This document shows, piece after piece, positions 13,545-25,058 of a stretch of DNA of 64,000 nt (position 1 is the first letter of the stretch; the number at the start of each line of letters is the position of its first letter). Both the position numbers and the translations under genes were made by a program. The DNA is taken from the NCBI GenBank assembly GCA_019614645.1, contig JABWDB010000009.1:9095501-9159500 (forward strand), in the 5' to 3' direction. The notes under the pieces were generated by a model. The model did not search any database. It was not told where the DNA came from and was given only the letters and a program-made list of their open reading frames with translations. This DNA comes from Stratiolaelaps scimitus. Its lineage: Eukaryota > Arthropoda > Arachnida > Mesostigmata > Laelapidae.

Positions 13545-15078
13545 GGAGGCGCCGTCGGGCGCGCAGTACGGCCTTCGGAAAGGACTGTCCACCCTGGACA
13601 CCCTACGTCGAGTCATACGGCGAGCCAGGGAGGAATCTGGGAAAACCTGCGGGGATTCGTTCTCTTCATCCTACTGGACGTTAAAAAATGCGTTTAACTC
13701 GGTTAACTGGAAAGTGATCATGAGGGCGCTGGAGCGAAAGCGAGTATCCGACGGGATCTGACGGATTCTGTCTCGTACCTGGGAGGACGAGGTCTGGTCT
13801 CAGGGGCCCTGGAGCACGAAGTTACTGCCGACATCTCCCAGGGCTCGATTCAGGGGCCCACTCTGGAACCTTGCCTATGACGCGGATCTGCAAACCGATA
13901 TGCCGAAGGGCGCTGAGCTCCTCGCCTACGCGGATGATCTGGCAGTGATGGTCACGGCGAGAACGGAGGACACCCTAGAGGGCACGGCCAATGAAGCCTT
14001 ACGTAGGGTGGTACAGTGGATGGATTCCCACCATCTCCAGCTTGCACCTGCTAAAGCAGAGACAGTGCACCTAACAGGCAGGAAGAGGACACGGGGGATC
14101 AACCTCCTGCTCGACGGTCACCCTATAGAAATCAGGCGGGAGGCGAAATACCTCGGGGTCATTCTTGACCTCAGGCTGAGCGGCCTAGCGCACATCAGGT
14201 ACGCCACAGCCAAGGCACAGCGTGTATCCCTGAACCTGGAGCGCCTGATGCCTAGGGTGAGGGGAGTGTCGGAGGAGAAGAGTCGACTGCTGGCATCGGT
14301 AGCTGAGTCTATGGCCCTTTACGGTTCACAAGTATGAGCGGACCTGGCGCTCCGTACGGCGAAGAATAGGGAGATGCTGAGATCGGCCCAACGGACGCTG
14401 GCAATCAGGGTGAGCCGGGCTTATCGGACTGTGCCGACCTATGTTCTCCTGGCCCTAGTCAGAATCTTACCGTGGGATCTGCTAGCTACTGAAAGAGGCC
14501 TCAGACTCCCGGCTGGGAATCTTGATCCTACCATGGCCCGGAGGGCTACCCTCGACGCCTGGCAACGAAAGTGGTTGCAGGTTACTCCGGGAGTGACGAG
14601 GGGGCGTTGCCCCAAAAGTCTGATACCAAACCTCAGGATGTGGTTAGAGTGCAACATGGTCGAGCTCACGTATGAGGCGACGCAGGTACTGACGGGCCAC
14701 GGGCAGTTCGAGACCTACATGGCTAAGATCAGAAAGACGCAGGTGGAAGCCCTTCTCCGGGGGTTTCGGAGGCCCGATTCATCGTTAGCTATTATAGATA
14801 CAGATTCCCGCTCAGGAGGGCCGGCGATAGGTGGACCGGGCAGCCGGTACCTCTTGGCTAGATTGGCCGGCCTGTCACGGGGGCCTCCTCCTTCACCAGC
14901 CTCTCCCCGCGCATTCCCGCTACGGGCCGGGGATTAGGTGGCCGAGCGTTTCCGAGCTGGACCCCAACATGGAAGCCAGAGTAGTCATAGGAGCCTAAGG
15001 CACCCGGATATAGAACACTAGACAGAGCAGTACACACCTTCCCTGGAGATCGAAGTAGTGCCAAGCGTGCCGACTCTA
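13545..15078 (+). pseudogene. R1-clade reverse transcriptase (ORF2) pseudogene
   Basis: Similarity starts at QYGLRKGLSTLDTL (from 13564), the R1 counterpart of QFGFRKGRST. After frameshifts near 13640-13690 it continues as KNAFNSVNW, hits an in-frame stop at 13758-13760, and resumes after a shift near 13861. The polymerase box AYADDLAVMV begins at 13924, so the catalytic YADD is preserved. Later blocks include KYLGVILD, RLMPR and ALYGSQV. An in-frame TGA at 14335-14337 sits where the family has Trp (YGxxVW). The frame then runs to 14937 through SAQRTLAIRVSRAYRTVP and VLTGHGQFETYM. A last piece (RAVHTFPGDRSSAKRADSR, from 15024, another frame) resembles the family's C-terminus. No intact CCHC knuckle remains between 14780 and 14960, and the endonuclease domain and ORF1 are missing. 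Confidence 0.9.
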
Positions 15079-15108
15079 GGGAAGACATTTCCTCTTCTCA
15101 AAAAAAAG
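13545..15108 (+). mobile_element. R1-clade non-LTR retrotransposon, 5'-truncated and decayed
   Basis: The copy covers the later reverse-transcriptase region to the 3' end of the element and closes with an eight-base A run at 15101-15108. R1-clade elements normally insert at a fixed site in 28S rDNA or in other repeats. Nothing around this copy looks like rDNA, so it is a relative with different targeting, a dispersed copy, or a fragment moved by rearrangement. The reading frame is broken at several points (see the pseudogene entry). Confidence 0.87.
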
Positions 15109-15977
15109 AATGCGGTGCATTTTGTGCGATTGCGTGTCTCACATTAAAGGTTGAAGGGCGGGGGGTTCGAATTCGACGATTCGAAACTACTGATCGACTA
15201 ATGAATATGGTTGGCTTATCATAGAACTAGAGATACGACGTTGTTTTTATTGGCTGGCCCCGACCACCTCCCGCTTGATATTGGCACTGGCACTCTTTCA
15301 TATGGCATAACTACGAGAGATGTCGGATCAAAGTACGACTAGTTGTCATACTGCTGCTCTTTGCCAACTTGCGCAATGCGAAGCCGAAAGACGGCCCTGC
15401 CACTTTGTATTCAATCTGCATTAACGTCATATACACAGAGTCGTTCTAGACCCCCAGTTCGTACGGGGGCACAGTCGACCCAATCGGTCCCCTCTCAACC
15501 GCGGCTGATAAGAGCTACGACGATCATGATGGCATTGGGACATTACATTAATAATAATAATAAAAAGTCTATGCACGAGACCAGCTGTCACTTCGAGCAC
15601 ATGTCGAAGCAGCACGCGCTATTCAGTAGACAGGACGTAACGGTTCCACCTCACTTATTGGTCAGCTAGATCATCATCATCACAAACACCATCTCTCCAC
15701 ACTGTATATATCTATGCAGGCACTTGATCTACGACAGATTACGTTGCTTTCCTTTTCTACATTTGTCGTTGGGACTATCCTATTCCTGGCGGCATAGTCC
15801 CCGCTGCGTTCCCAACAACGGCAACAACAGAGTGTCGGGAAAGCGGACACGTCGATGTCTGTGAACGTTATTCTTATCCTATCAATAACAATCCTTCGGG
15901 AGGGCTTAGAGCGCACGACGCCGCATAACAACTTTCGGAGAGTGTAGAACAAGCTTCACAAATGCGCGGTCTTTTCT

Positions 15978-16032
15978 TGTTGTTGCTGTTGTTGTCGTTG
16001 TCGTTGCTGTTGCTGTTGTTGTTGTCGTTGTC
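15978..16032. repeat. TTG/CTG/TCG trinucleotide tract
   Basis: About 18 triplets of TTG type interrupted by CTG and TCG. One frame gives an all-Leu/Ser run, which is a by-product of the repeat. Confidence 0.85.
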
Positions 16033-17098
16033 TCCAAACTCTGCATCTATCTATCTTTCGATCTATCTCTGTTTCTCACATTCTCAGCGGGCTAGCCCGT
16101 CCTCTTCTGTGCTTTCAATAAGCAACAAAGTCACCGGAGACGGTGTCGTGACAGACGAAAGTCCGCCGGGGGCCGGACGGGGACGGCGGTCGACGGCGAA
16201 CAGGAAAACTTTCTAGAAAACGCTACATTTCCAGCTCAATATAGCTGCCGCAAATTGAGCCGAACAAACGAACGTCGCTCGCATCTGAGCTGGGACGTTC
16301 GGAGGCGCGCGGGCGAGCGCCGAGAATAGACAAGAGGAGTCCAGCGAGCGAAGTGGAGCCGGCAAGAGTAGTAGAGGGTAGAGCCACAAATCGACACGAA
16401 CGGACGGCCGAAGTGAGCCTTGCCAACCCCAACTCGTTGGCCTGGGTGCGTTCTCGTACCGAGTTGTCCTGTCCCGCGGATAGGTAGGCAAGCCGGTTGA
16501 CATATACATAGACTGATTGGAAGATAGACTGACATTTGGCTCTCATCGAGAGTTGGACGAGAGTGTGCTCTTTTCAGCCGTCGGCCAAGCCAGCAAGGGA
16601 AATGCCGCCTCGAGGCAGTCGACTGCTCCTTGTCGCCCGGTGACCCAACATGCCGGTCTGCCTGCAGAGAATCAGCGGTTCGGCCAACTAGACCAGAAAA
16701 GGCGGTCCATACAAAGTTTGCTTGCTCTCCATATATTTGTGTGCGTATAGATGTACCGGTGTGTCTGGGCGTGTTTAGCCGGGAACACGGGGACGGGGCA
16801 GTAACGCCGGCTGGCCAACTAACCGAACGCAGAGATTGAGCTTGCCAACGGGCGACGGCCACGGAGCAAGTAGCTAGCCGCTACCACTGCGACGTTGTGT
16901 AGCGAACTATTCGGCAAGCCGTTCCTATTTCGAGAGCAGCGATTCCCATTCCCCCCCGCCCCACCTGCTATTATAGGTATAATATACATGCAAACCTTCC
17001 GTTCAACTTCGTCTTTCGGCGACGTGCGCGAATATTGCTCGCTGCCAACCTAAACTCATTGCTGGCTGATCGTCAGACATATGAACACTGTTGCTTAT

Positions 17099-17100
<2 letters not shown>

Positions 17101-17151
<51 letters not shown>
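17101..17151. repeat. (TC)25 microsatellite
   Basis: Twenty-five perfect TC units plus a T, the longest perfect pyrimidine dinucleotide tract in the window. The purine strand is (GA)25, which is able to bind GAGA-type factors or form a triplex. Confidence 0.95.
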
Positions 17152-17155
<4 letters not shown>

Positions 17156-18152
17156 CTCTATCTCTCGGTATCACTTACATTGTAATCGTGTGTCTGCGTG
17201 ACGTGCAAGCGCAACTGCGATATATTAGCTCGCGAATGTCTTCTGCTCTTATGCGAGCTATTTGCAATGTAATAACACAAGTGCGCATCAAACTGTTACG
17301 CGGACGTTTCGTTGAGATAAGTAATCATATTTTCAGAAAACCAAAAATATGGCTGAAAATCTCTTGTGTTAGCTGTTGAGAGATCGAGTGGCTCCTACAT
17401 TGCAATGGTTGTCAACATATATCGCCATGGAAATTATGGCCAACAATACTCAACCTATTTTCGTAAGAGGAAAATGCACCCAGAGGCTCGGGGAGAACTC
17501 CATGAGGTCAGATAAATACGAAACTCAAATAACCTCATTAAAAATCCTTAGTTTCGACGTCACTATCTCTGTGGACGACAATATTAGGCTCACATCGTAA
17601 AAGCAATTGTGGCGGCCAGCCATTGGAGGACTCAATGACAGGAAACTATGTGGAAACCTCTATTCTAAGAGTCGGGATCAAGTTTACTCAAGTGTCGATT
17701 CTTTCTTGTCCTGTAAAAAATGGATACGTCAATGTCGGCAACAATTGAGGCCATTGATTGATTAAACACAGTTGGCAAAAATAAAACGAAGAAATTGTAA
17801 AAATTAAGACAGTCATGGGAGTCCCCTTTGTATCCGTTTGACTGCTAGCGAGCTACTAGCTATTTTCCAGTAGAATCCGCTTCAGTGCACCCCGTAGAAA
17901 CCGCAATTGGACAATTCACCATAAAAACACTGAAACTACAGGTGACGCGTACTAGATATACTCATGCTTCTTGTTTCTCTATTCGAATGTCTGCAGATAC
18001 TTCGATTCCTTCTATCAATATCTACATGAACGATGGCCCAGCATGCGTGTGCGCGATCTCCTGCAAAGTAAAGTCGTTGACCTTGTAAAGGTAAGGAAGA
18101 TTTATTGGTTTATTAAAGGAGCTGCAATTTTACAGTGCTTAAGCTCTCTTAT

Positions 18153-18235
18153 ATGTCATCGCGCAGAGGGGCTCGAACCTGCTGAACACCTATTAACATC
18201 GTTAGTTAGGTGTCAGCGCGGTGTCCCGCCAGCTC
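18153..18235 (-). repeat. tRNA-like sequence, possible SINE head
   Basis: On the minus strand there is a good pol III box B (ggttcgagccc, plus-strand 18169-18179). About 40 nt further 5' is gcgctgac, often seen in the D-arm region of tRNA-derived SINEs. Between them is a hairpin with arms at 18186-18192 and 18207-18213. The T-stem next to box B pairs poorly, so it is not a functional tRNA. A match to box A is weak. Confidence 0.35.
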
Positions 18236-18599
18236 TCGTTTTCCGCATTCCCCATCCGTGTTTAAGGTCATCCACCCACATGAGTGTGTGCTTCGCATTA
18301 GATACGACAGCTCCTTCCCGTTTGCATTGCGACCGCGCGTAGCTGTGCCAGTCTATATACAACACTTCGGTCGGAAGCAGCGGACCGCAGATACACCGCG
18401 CAGCGTGACAGGCGTACGTCCCTGGGAAGCCCCCCTACCACCAGCGCCACCAACACACTCCAGGTAGAACCAACAGATCCTCGTACGCCTCGCACACATG
18501 TTTATCTGTCGCGACAATCGTCGCGCAATAAAAGCAGATCGAGAAAAAAACGAACAAGCTGGCAAATTTTTCCTTACACTTTCATTTCTCTCTGTTCAG

Positions 18600-18770
18600 G
18601 TCGCCGTCATCATCGCTGCCTCCTCGTCCGCCTCTGCGTCCACTTCCGCTATCCCATCGATGGCTGCCTTTGGCTGCCTATCAAACGGGAGGAGGCGACG
18701 CAGGCGGGTCCAACCATTCGACTACCATCGCTGTCTGCTCGATTGGCCTTGGCCATCTGCCTCTATGTAG
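18600..18770 (+). other. Candidate exon start behind a strong splice acceptor
   Basis: A pyrimidine-rich tract (about 18569-18595) ends in CAG at 18597-18599, which fits a 3' splice site well. The sequence behind it stays open in one frame to a stop at 18768-18770, encoding a Ser/Ala-rich then Arg-rich peptide that I do not recognise. No matching donor or partner exon could be tied to it, so it may be a chance site. Confidence 0.25.
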
Positions 18771-21329
18771 CTGGCGCCATTTCCCCATTGCAACGCGCAC
18801 ATGAGGTAGGAACGCGGATGCGGGCTCATGGCGCAGGGGACCAGCGAAGGAGGGAGTCGGCATAGTAGGTACTATGTTTCTTGTCACTGACTCTGTTCTT
18901 TTGGCCGAGCTCGTCTTCGACGGGCGGTCGACCGGGCCGCCTCGACGCTTGAGTCGCAAAGGCGAACAGTATGTTCCTCACAACCGACCAGCACAACCAC
19001 CTGAGAGACGTTGTATCGCGCCGTCTCTCGCCACCTCCATTTTACGAAGACAGCCATAGACATACGGTTGCATGCATCAGCCACTGTAGTAACAGCTATC
19101 GTACGGAGAGCAACATCCGGTGCGGGTGCACAAGGCAGCCGCCGACGCCGTCGCTAGTGGTACTGCTGCACATTGGAGAAGCTGAACATTCTGATTTGTT
19201 CGTTGTCGTTCCTCGATTCGTTCTCGGGGGGTAGCGCGGCCTGCAGCTCGTCCTTTTCGATGTTGCCTTTGCGTTACGCTCGTCCCTCGTCGCTGCCTGG
19301 ACGAGCCTTGGCCTGGAAGGACCAACGAGGAACGAGGTTGCACCATCGCCTGACAGACTGGCTGTGTGGGCCCCGCTGTCTGTGGGTGTAGTCAGAGTGT
19401 CCGAGCATGCGTGGGTCCGAAGAACCTTCTGCCCGCGCGCCGTAGCCAGCCAAACGTCTGTCTAGGGATATCTCTCACTCTCTGCTTGCATTGGAAAGTA
19501 GGTCCCGACTGTGTTGGCTTCCTGGCAGAAGAGAGAGAATGCGCAAGCCAGCCAGCCATCCGTTCCGAATCTATTTCCCTGGGTGGGTCGCGTTCCCGGT
19601 CCTCGCAGGATGCGCGTCTTTTTAGAGCCTCCTCCTTCCTGAAAGCTGAGCCAGCCAGACGGCTTCGGCCTTCTTTTCCTAGATTCTTAAGCCTTTTTCC
19701 AGCAGGAGCAGCAGACGGCGGAGGCACAGAGACACCGCGCGAACCAACAAGAGAGTTGGATAGATAGCTATAGAAAGAGAGATCGAGAGAGCAAATATAC
19801 ACAAACGCAACGGAACAACGGGAGGATGGTGCCAACGACCGGCAGGATGACGACAACGACGACGAATCTGATGCACAGTCGCTCCATCAGAAACAGAGAC
19901 ACAATGTGTGCCCGCACATGGGGCGGAAAGCAGCATGGCCATTGAGACCAGCGAGACGGTTGGCTGGCCGAGTTACTTTTTGTAGAGTGCTGTATGCAAG
20001 TAGGATTTCGCTCTGTCAGGGACGGAAGCAGAGATGACGGTGCCGCTGTCCGCCGTCAGCGAGACAGAGAGAAGACCCGATGAGGCCCGAATTCGAAACG
20101 AGGCAGCAGACAACGTAATCAAGCGATGGTGAGATTGTAAGCGATATGGTCAGACGCCTAATAACTCGACGCTCATTGTTGAATCCGCATGAGACATACG
20201 ATAGCAAACAATTAGCAAGCTGTATGTTTTGCGTTTGTGTGTAACAATAACGGCAGTTAATCTTACCATAAACGTTGTTGCGGTTACAATCTGAGAGCCG
20301 ATTGACGGATAGGGACAACGAGGACATGTCGTACTCTGTAGATCTTTGTAGGGTGTGCTGATATTGTTGGGAGACGAACTTCGACGCCATCATTAATATG
20401 GCTCGTTTTCTGTTTCGTTATTTTGTGCATGTGAGTCGGTGTGACAGATGTCAGTATCGAGACAACGCCTGGCAAATCATTGTTAGCTGAATGGAAGGTT
20501 TTTGGATGCTTTTTTTTAAGGAAATGACAAGTACTGATACAAATAAACGAATATGGTGAACGTTGGCAAAAGTAGTTCAGAAATAGATGAATTTCATGTA
20601 AGGCGAATGTAATCGTCGGTGTAATATAATAAAATCGTAGGTTAACCACTACACCCCATATGCAATAAATTGATAATTAGCCGATCTATCGATGTTTGCA
20701 TAACTCAAATGTAGACACTCCGAATAAGGCAATAGATAGAATTTCGGTTACAATTCGAAACACTAGAATGGGCGTTTCGATATTTCAAAACACCCCAGCA
20801 TCGTGAACCCAAACAGACATCAGCAGCCCAGATACCTTCGGCGAATACGCTCTACCGTACTGCGCGCTAGATAATAAGAGTACTTGCCCGAGTGTACCAA
20901 GTCCATACTGATGTACCTAGCTTGTAGTAGACCCTTCGTCGTATATATTAAGAAAATGGGGCGTAGCGTCTATAAATACGAGTTTTAGTTAACCCCCGTA
21001 GATCCATCCAAAGTATTGTAAAAGTAGAATGTCTGATTTGCACCTGCTGGCTGCATCGCACACACGCTGTTCGTGTTAAACAAGTGGCCGAAAGGCCTTG
21101 TCAGTTGCGGAAGGGTCCAGTTGCGGATTATGGGATAAGATGTTTCTTCGGGGCGGAAACGCGAGTCGGGGGCCTTAATCTGCTCTCATAAGCTGCACCG
21201 TGTCCATTGAGCAGTAACATGCGGAAGGCCACAAGGCGTGGGTGCGCGCTAATGTGAGAGATTGTTGCCATTGTTGGGGTTTCTTTGAACACGCCCCGCG
21301 CCAACCCGTATTTAGAAGAGAATCACATC
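18771..21329. other. Non-coding stretch, no gene recognised
   Basis: The first part (to about 19950) is GC-rich with overlapping short frames on both strands. The rest is more AT-rich. A TATAAATA sequence occurs near 20971, but nothing coding follows it. I see no RNA gene. Confidence 0.55.
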
Positions 21330-21821
21330 ACAATTTAGTGAAAGGTCGGGTTGGAGAGAGATAGACAAATATTTTACCAGAGTGTATTGGATACAGAAAA
21401 AAAATGCAAAATAGATCAAGTGAAACAGTGGCTACGACCAGGTGAACAGGTAATGGCGGTCGCAGTACCAAATAAATTCGAGCTTAAAGAAATGGTAGTA
21501 CTTGACACGCATTTCAATGGATTTTGCTATTACGAGATTTTTGCCCAACAGAAAAAATAGACTCGGCTCGATATCTCGAGTTATTGAAGGGACTCATGGA
21601 TAATTGGCATGGCAGCCATGAAATTACGTCCTGGCTTAAGGCCAACAAGATTGAGCGATGGCATCACCCCCCTCCCCATTCTCCTGATTTAAGCCCGTGT
21701 GACTATGGTTGCTCCATCGATTCAAGAGGCATACCAAGGTCGTCTGCTAGTCCAGTCCGGCCAGGTCTACCAATGAATGTTCTTCGTGTAATATAATAGT
21801 ATATTATGGCTGACCTAACTA
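21330..21821 (+). mobile_element. Mariner-type DNA transposon fragment
   Basis: The fragment carries part of a mariner-family transposase (see the pseudogene entry). It is followed by ggctgacctaact (21808-21820). Read on the other strand this begins agttaggtcagcc, which resembles the TTAGGT-type ends of mariner inverted repeats and could be the 3' terminal repeat. I did not find a matching 5' inverted repeat, and the N-terminal half of the transposase is missing, so the copy is probably 5'-deleted. Confidence 0.75.
21345..21765 (+). pseudogene. Mariner transposase pseudogene (catalytic core remnant)
   Basis: The first segment (to about 21545) shows QWLRPGEQV and KEMVVLDTHFNGFCYYEIF, the strand around the second catalytic Asp of mariner transposases. 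A one-base frameshift near 21545-21555 moves to the frame reading IDSARYLELL. That frame continues through ITSWLKANK to HSPDLSPCDYG, the mariner SPDL(A/S)PxDY block that carries the third catalytic Asp. A second shift just after CDY leads into WLLHRFKRH, the family's usual (F/W)LFxxLKxHL segment. The N-terminal DNA-binding domain is absent and the C-terminus ends early. It is dead as an enzyme. Confidence 0.85.
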
Positions 21822-22559
21822 AAACCATGGTCAAATATCATTCCTTCATTTCATTATTATTGTTCGAAAAATTATTGCTGATTTTTCCAGGCACCGCTCC
21901 TTTGTCCTCGTGTTCGTTCGATGGTCCGCCTCCCCCAGTCGCGGGCGGCTAATATACTCGTTCCCATTAGTCATAGTTCTCACGATCGTCTATAAACGGT
22001 GGGACGTAACGCGGCAGCGTGCGGAGCTGTGAATACATCAATAGACAACAGCGCTCCATTGTTTCGGGCTTGATGGACGAGTACATTAGAACATAGTGAA
22101 TTGTCACTTCATAATACGACCTCATTAGGACCTTAATCATTTGCTTAGGCGGCCCCGTCAAAGGGGCGAACGTGTCATGAGAAGGAAAACGCATTCTCTA
22201 CGCGAACATCCGTTAACTCGATTTGATTTAGAGTACTGTCCATCTATGCATCTGTTGGCGTCCTCCATTTGTGAGTGCTCCCTCCTAACTGCAGACCACA
22301 TACACCCACACACAGACACAGACACCCGGCAATGCGTCATGCTATGGCCGTAGCTTACGATGTCGCTGATGTTGTTGTTGTTGACAGCCAGCCAGCCAGC
22401 CATGATGACGGACGCCGAGACAGACAAATTCGCCGGTCTATTCGAGAATATATCAAATGCACTGAATCGCTATAGAAAGTCGCTTCTAAGACACACAAAT
22501 TTCGCGCAGACGATGCTTGCAATATAATAGCCAGCATCACTCGTCACTGACCGACCACC
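21822..22559. other. Non-coding stretch, no gene recognised
   Basis: AT-moderate sequence with short overlapping frames and a small CA-rich run near 22303-22325. I see nothing else in it. Confidence 0.55.
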
Positions 22560-24377
22560 CGTTAGCAGCAGCGGCAGTTCAACGTCTGGCCAACGTTCAC
22601 CATCTCGCATTCATTTCATTCTCTTCCATTCGATTCGATTCCGTTCCATTCCGGCTGCAGTTGTAGCCTCTCAGGTTGCGGGATCAGCAGCGTCCGATCG
22701 AGCAACCGCCCGCCGCCGTCGACTCGTGGTGATGGACCAGTCTCAGCCAGCGAAGCAGATCGCTTTCCTGGCTGGCGGTAATTTCGTTACGGAGCCAGTG
22801 GCGGCGACTTTTCATCGCACGCTGTGACTGTCAATACGACAATGACTGCTGCTGCTGGTGGCATATGCACCCTGCTCTGTTGCCATATTATTATTATTAT
22901 TAGTATTTCTGTTTTGGTCTGACAGCCGCCGCCGGAGCACAGGAACACGACAGTTTTTCATCGACCCACACCAAACCCGAAGCAACTAACAGTATTGGCC
23001 GGGACCACTATTGAGCGGTTACTGCTCCAGTCGCTGATGTCGGCTGAGTGGTACTGGGTATCGCTCGCCACCGTTGAAACGGCCATCGCTCAACGTTAGC
23101 GAACAGCAGCAGCAGCAGCGCCATCTCCATCATCACCGTGGTGTTTGTGTGTTGTGGTGATGTGATCCCCTTTCCATCCAGCGGCTGCCAGTCTGCGACG
23201 GCTGCGCTTGAGCACTGGGGTGAGCGCTGCCTTGACATCAAGGTCGCGAAGAGCCGCGTCAACCGGCCACATCGGCGTCGAATGGCTCTGTGGTGTGATT
23301 ACTATGCCATCGGCTCTATGGTCACCGGCAGCCACCGCGTCCACCAGAAACATTGACAGCATCACCGTTCGCGAGTGGAGTCGCTGAGAGAAACGCAAGG
23401 AGTCCACTATGGCCAGCAGTAGCAGCAGCAACATTACGAGATAGAAAGAGAAGCAGCATTCGCACAAGCTCCAGGGTCGACGGGCTACAGCAGCAACAGT
23501 GAAATGGACGTATCGTCGTTTTTTGACCTGCTCACGTGAAATTGCCTCAAAATTGCCAAAATCGTGCAGCAGTACCAGCACCAGCTGTGACGATAAAGAT
23601 GGTGGTACAGAGCCACTAGGCAAAATGAAATGCCACCACTTCCTCACGTTGCCTACGGACAAACACCGGGCGCAGGTTGAACTCTGCTGGTAGCGGCTGT
23701 TTCTGCTGGTGCTGCTGCTGTGGCTCCGAGCTGGCTCGACGAGCCCAGCAAAGCCAGAGCTGACCAGGCCCGTCGTCCAAATCAGCCGGTGCGTGTTCGC
23801 AATGGCGAAATTTACACCATTTCTCGACTACGTGTCGTTCCACAACATCTGCCACTCTCAGCCATTTCATTCGTTGGTCATCTCGAACGCGTGTGCTCCT
23901 CCTCACAAACGGCTGGCAATTCGCTAGTCGCCCTCATTAGCGATTCTATTCGGTGGCCATCTCCGCCAGTTCACGTCAGTGGTGTAGCCCGCTTCACTGT
24001 GACTCACTACCATAATAATAATAATAGTAATACTTCAGCGGACCAACGAACGACTGACTGACTCGCTGACTATGCTTTCCTTCGGTCGTTTTGTCTTTCT
24101 GCGACACACACAACGAGAATGTAGTGTACAGTAACAGGGCACAGATACTTCGTTCTTTCCCTATTGCGGCCACCAGCAGCAACAGCAGCCGCAGCAGCAC
24201 CGGAGGCGAGTGCAACTCAGCCTGCCAGAAACGGCCAGGCGAAACGCCACAACGATAACAACAAGTCGCTCGGAACGTTCGTTCCTCTTCGGTGGTCGCT
24301 GGCTGCTGCTGCTGCTCTGGGGTGGATTACCACTGGATGGTCTCGCGCGCTTCAAACCATCCTACAGCAAGCTGCTG

Positions 24378-24423
24378 CTGGTGCTGCTGGCTGGTGCTGC
24401 TGGCTGGTGCTGCTGGCTGGTGC
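24378..24423. repeat. 13-bp minisatellite, 3.5 perfect copies
   Basis: The unit ctggtgctgctgg starts at 24378, 24391 and 24404 and is cut short at 24417-24423. Because 13 is not a multiple of three, a translated copy changes frame at each unit, which argues against protein coding. Confidence 0.92.
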
Positions 24424-25042
24424 GACTTTTACTGTAGTAGTCGCGTAGCAGCGCGCGCCGCACCAAGTGGCGCCCCTCGCGCAGAGGAGGAGGTGGTGGT
24501 GGTGGTGGTTTCTGCCCCGAGCGATGGTGACATGCGAGATCCATTCGCGCTTGCTGAAGAACGACGAGAGAGTCGACGCGCACGTCTCTGCGCGATCAGA
24601 GTACACTATATAATAATCGGAGCCGATCCTGTTGATGCGCTGTGTGGATCGCTTCGCTGCGCGAGTCGACGATGAATCCCCACGGATTCTGATTTGGTGG
24701 CTGATCGTTCGGCCGTCCTCGATCGCCTGTGATATACCTTCGGCCAGCTCGAGGTAAAGTGTCAATCGAGTGGGACACCGCGTCAAAGTTGATAGCTCAT
24801 TGGCCATTGGTGATCCTCGTGCGCACTGCCATCAAATGGCACTTACAATTATCATTTTTAACGTATGATACGTCGAAATTACGATTTAGTTAGACGTTCG
24901 CGTGTTCTGCTGCTGCTGCTGCAGATCGATCGGTGCCCTTGGAGTACACGAGATGACAACACCACTCAACGATTGAGCAGGAGGCGATCATCCCGGGCCA
25001 AATTCCCATTCGTTCTGCAGCCATTCTGTATATTCCTCTCTG

Positions 25043-25058
25043 TCTCTCTCGAGAGAGA
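25043..25058. promoter_or_regulatory. (TC)4(GA)4 perfect palindrome, GAGA-type site
   Basis: Four TC units abut four GA units around a CTCGAG centre, giving a 16-bp perfect inverted repeat about 105 bp before the candidate donor at 25162. In arthropods GAGAG elements bind GAF-type proteins at promoters. A role here is inferred. Confidence 0.35.

Larger units (their letters stand above)
15109..18152. other. Non-coding stretch with simple repeats
   Basis: It holds an ATA tract near 15549-15562, a TTG/TCG/CTG-rich run, a long (TC)n tract and a GC-rich patch (about 16140-16900). A 208-codon minus-strand frame spans 16236-16862 and overlaps two other minus-strand frames and plus-strand frames. 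Its composition is rich in Arg and Ser and shows no motif I recognise, so I do not call it a gene. Confidence 0.55.

Noticed and set aside
15165..15182. ggttcgaattc after the R1-like element, resembling a pol III box B
   Set aside because: No box A or tRNA arms nearby; the match stands alone.
16236..16862. 208-codon minus-strand open frame
   Set aside because: It overlaps other long frames on both strands in GC-rich DNA, has repeat-like composition and no recognisable domain.
20969..20980. TATAAATA sequences (also at 3240 and 55499) as promoters
   Set aside because: TA-rich motifs are expected often in this window, and no coding exon follows at a sensible distance.
23096..23662. 188-codon minus-strand frame with Leu runs
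   Set aside because: The Leu runs come from CTG/CAG triplets and no domain or conservation is visible; likely a by-product of the repeats.
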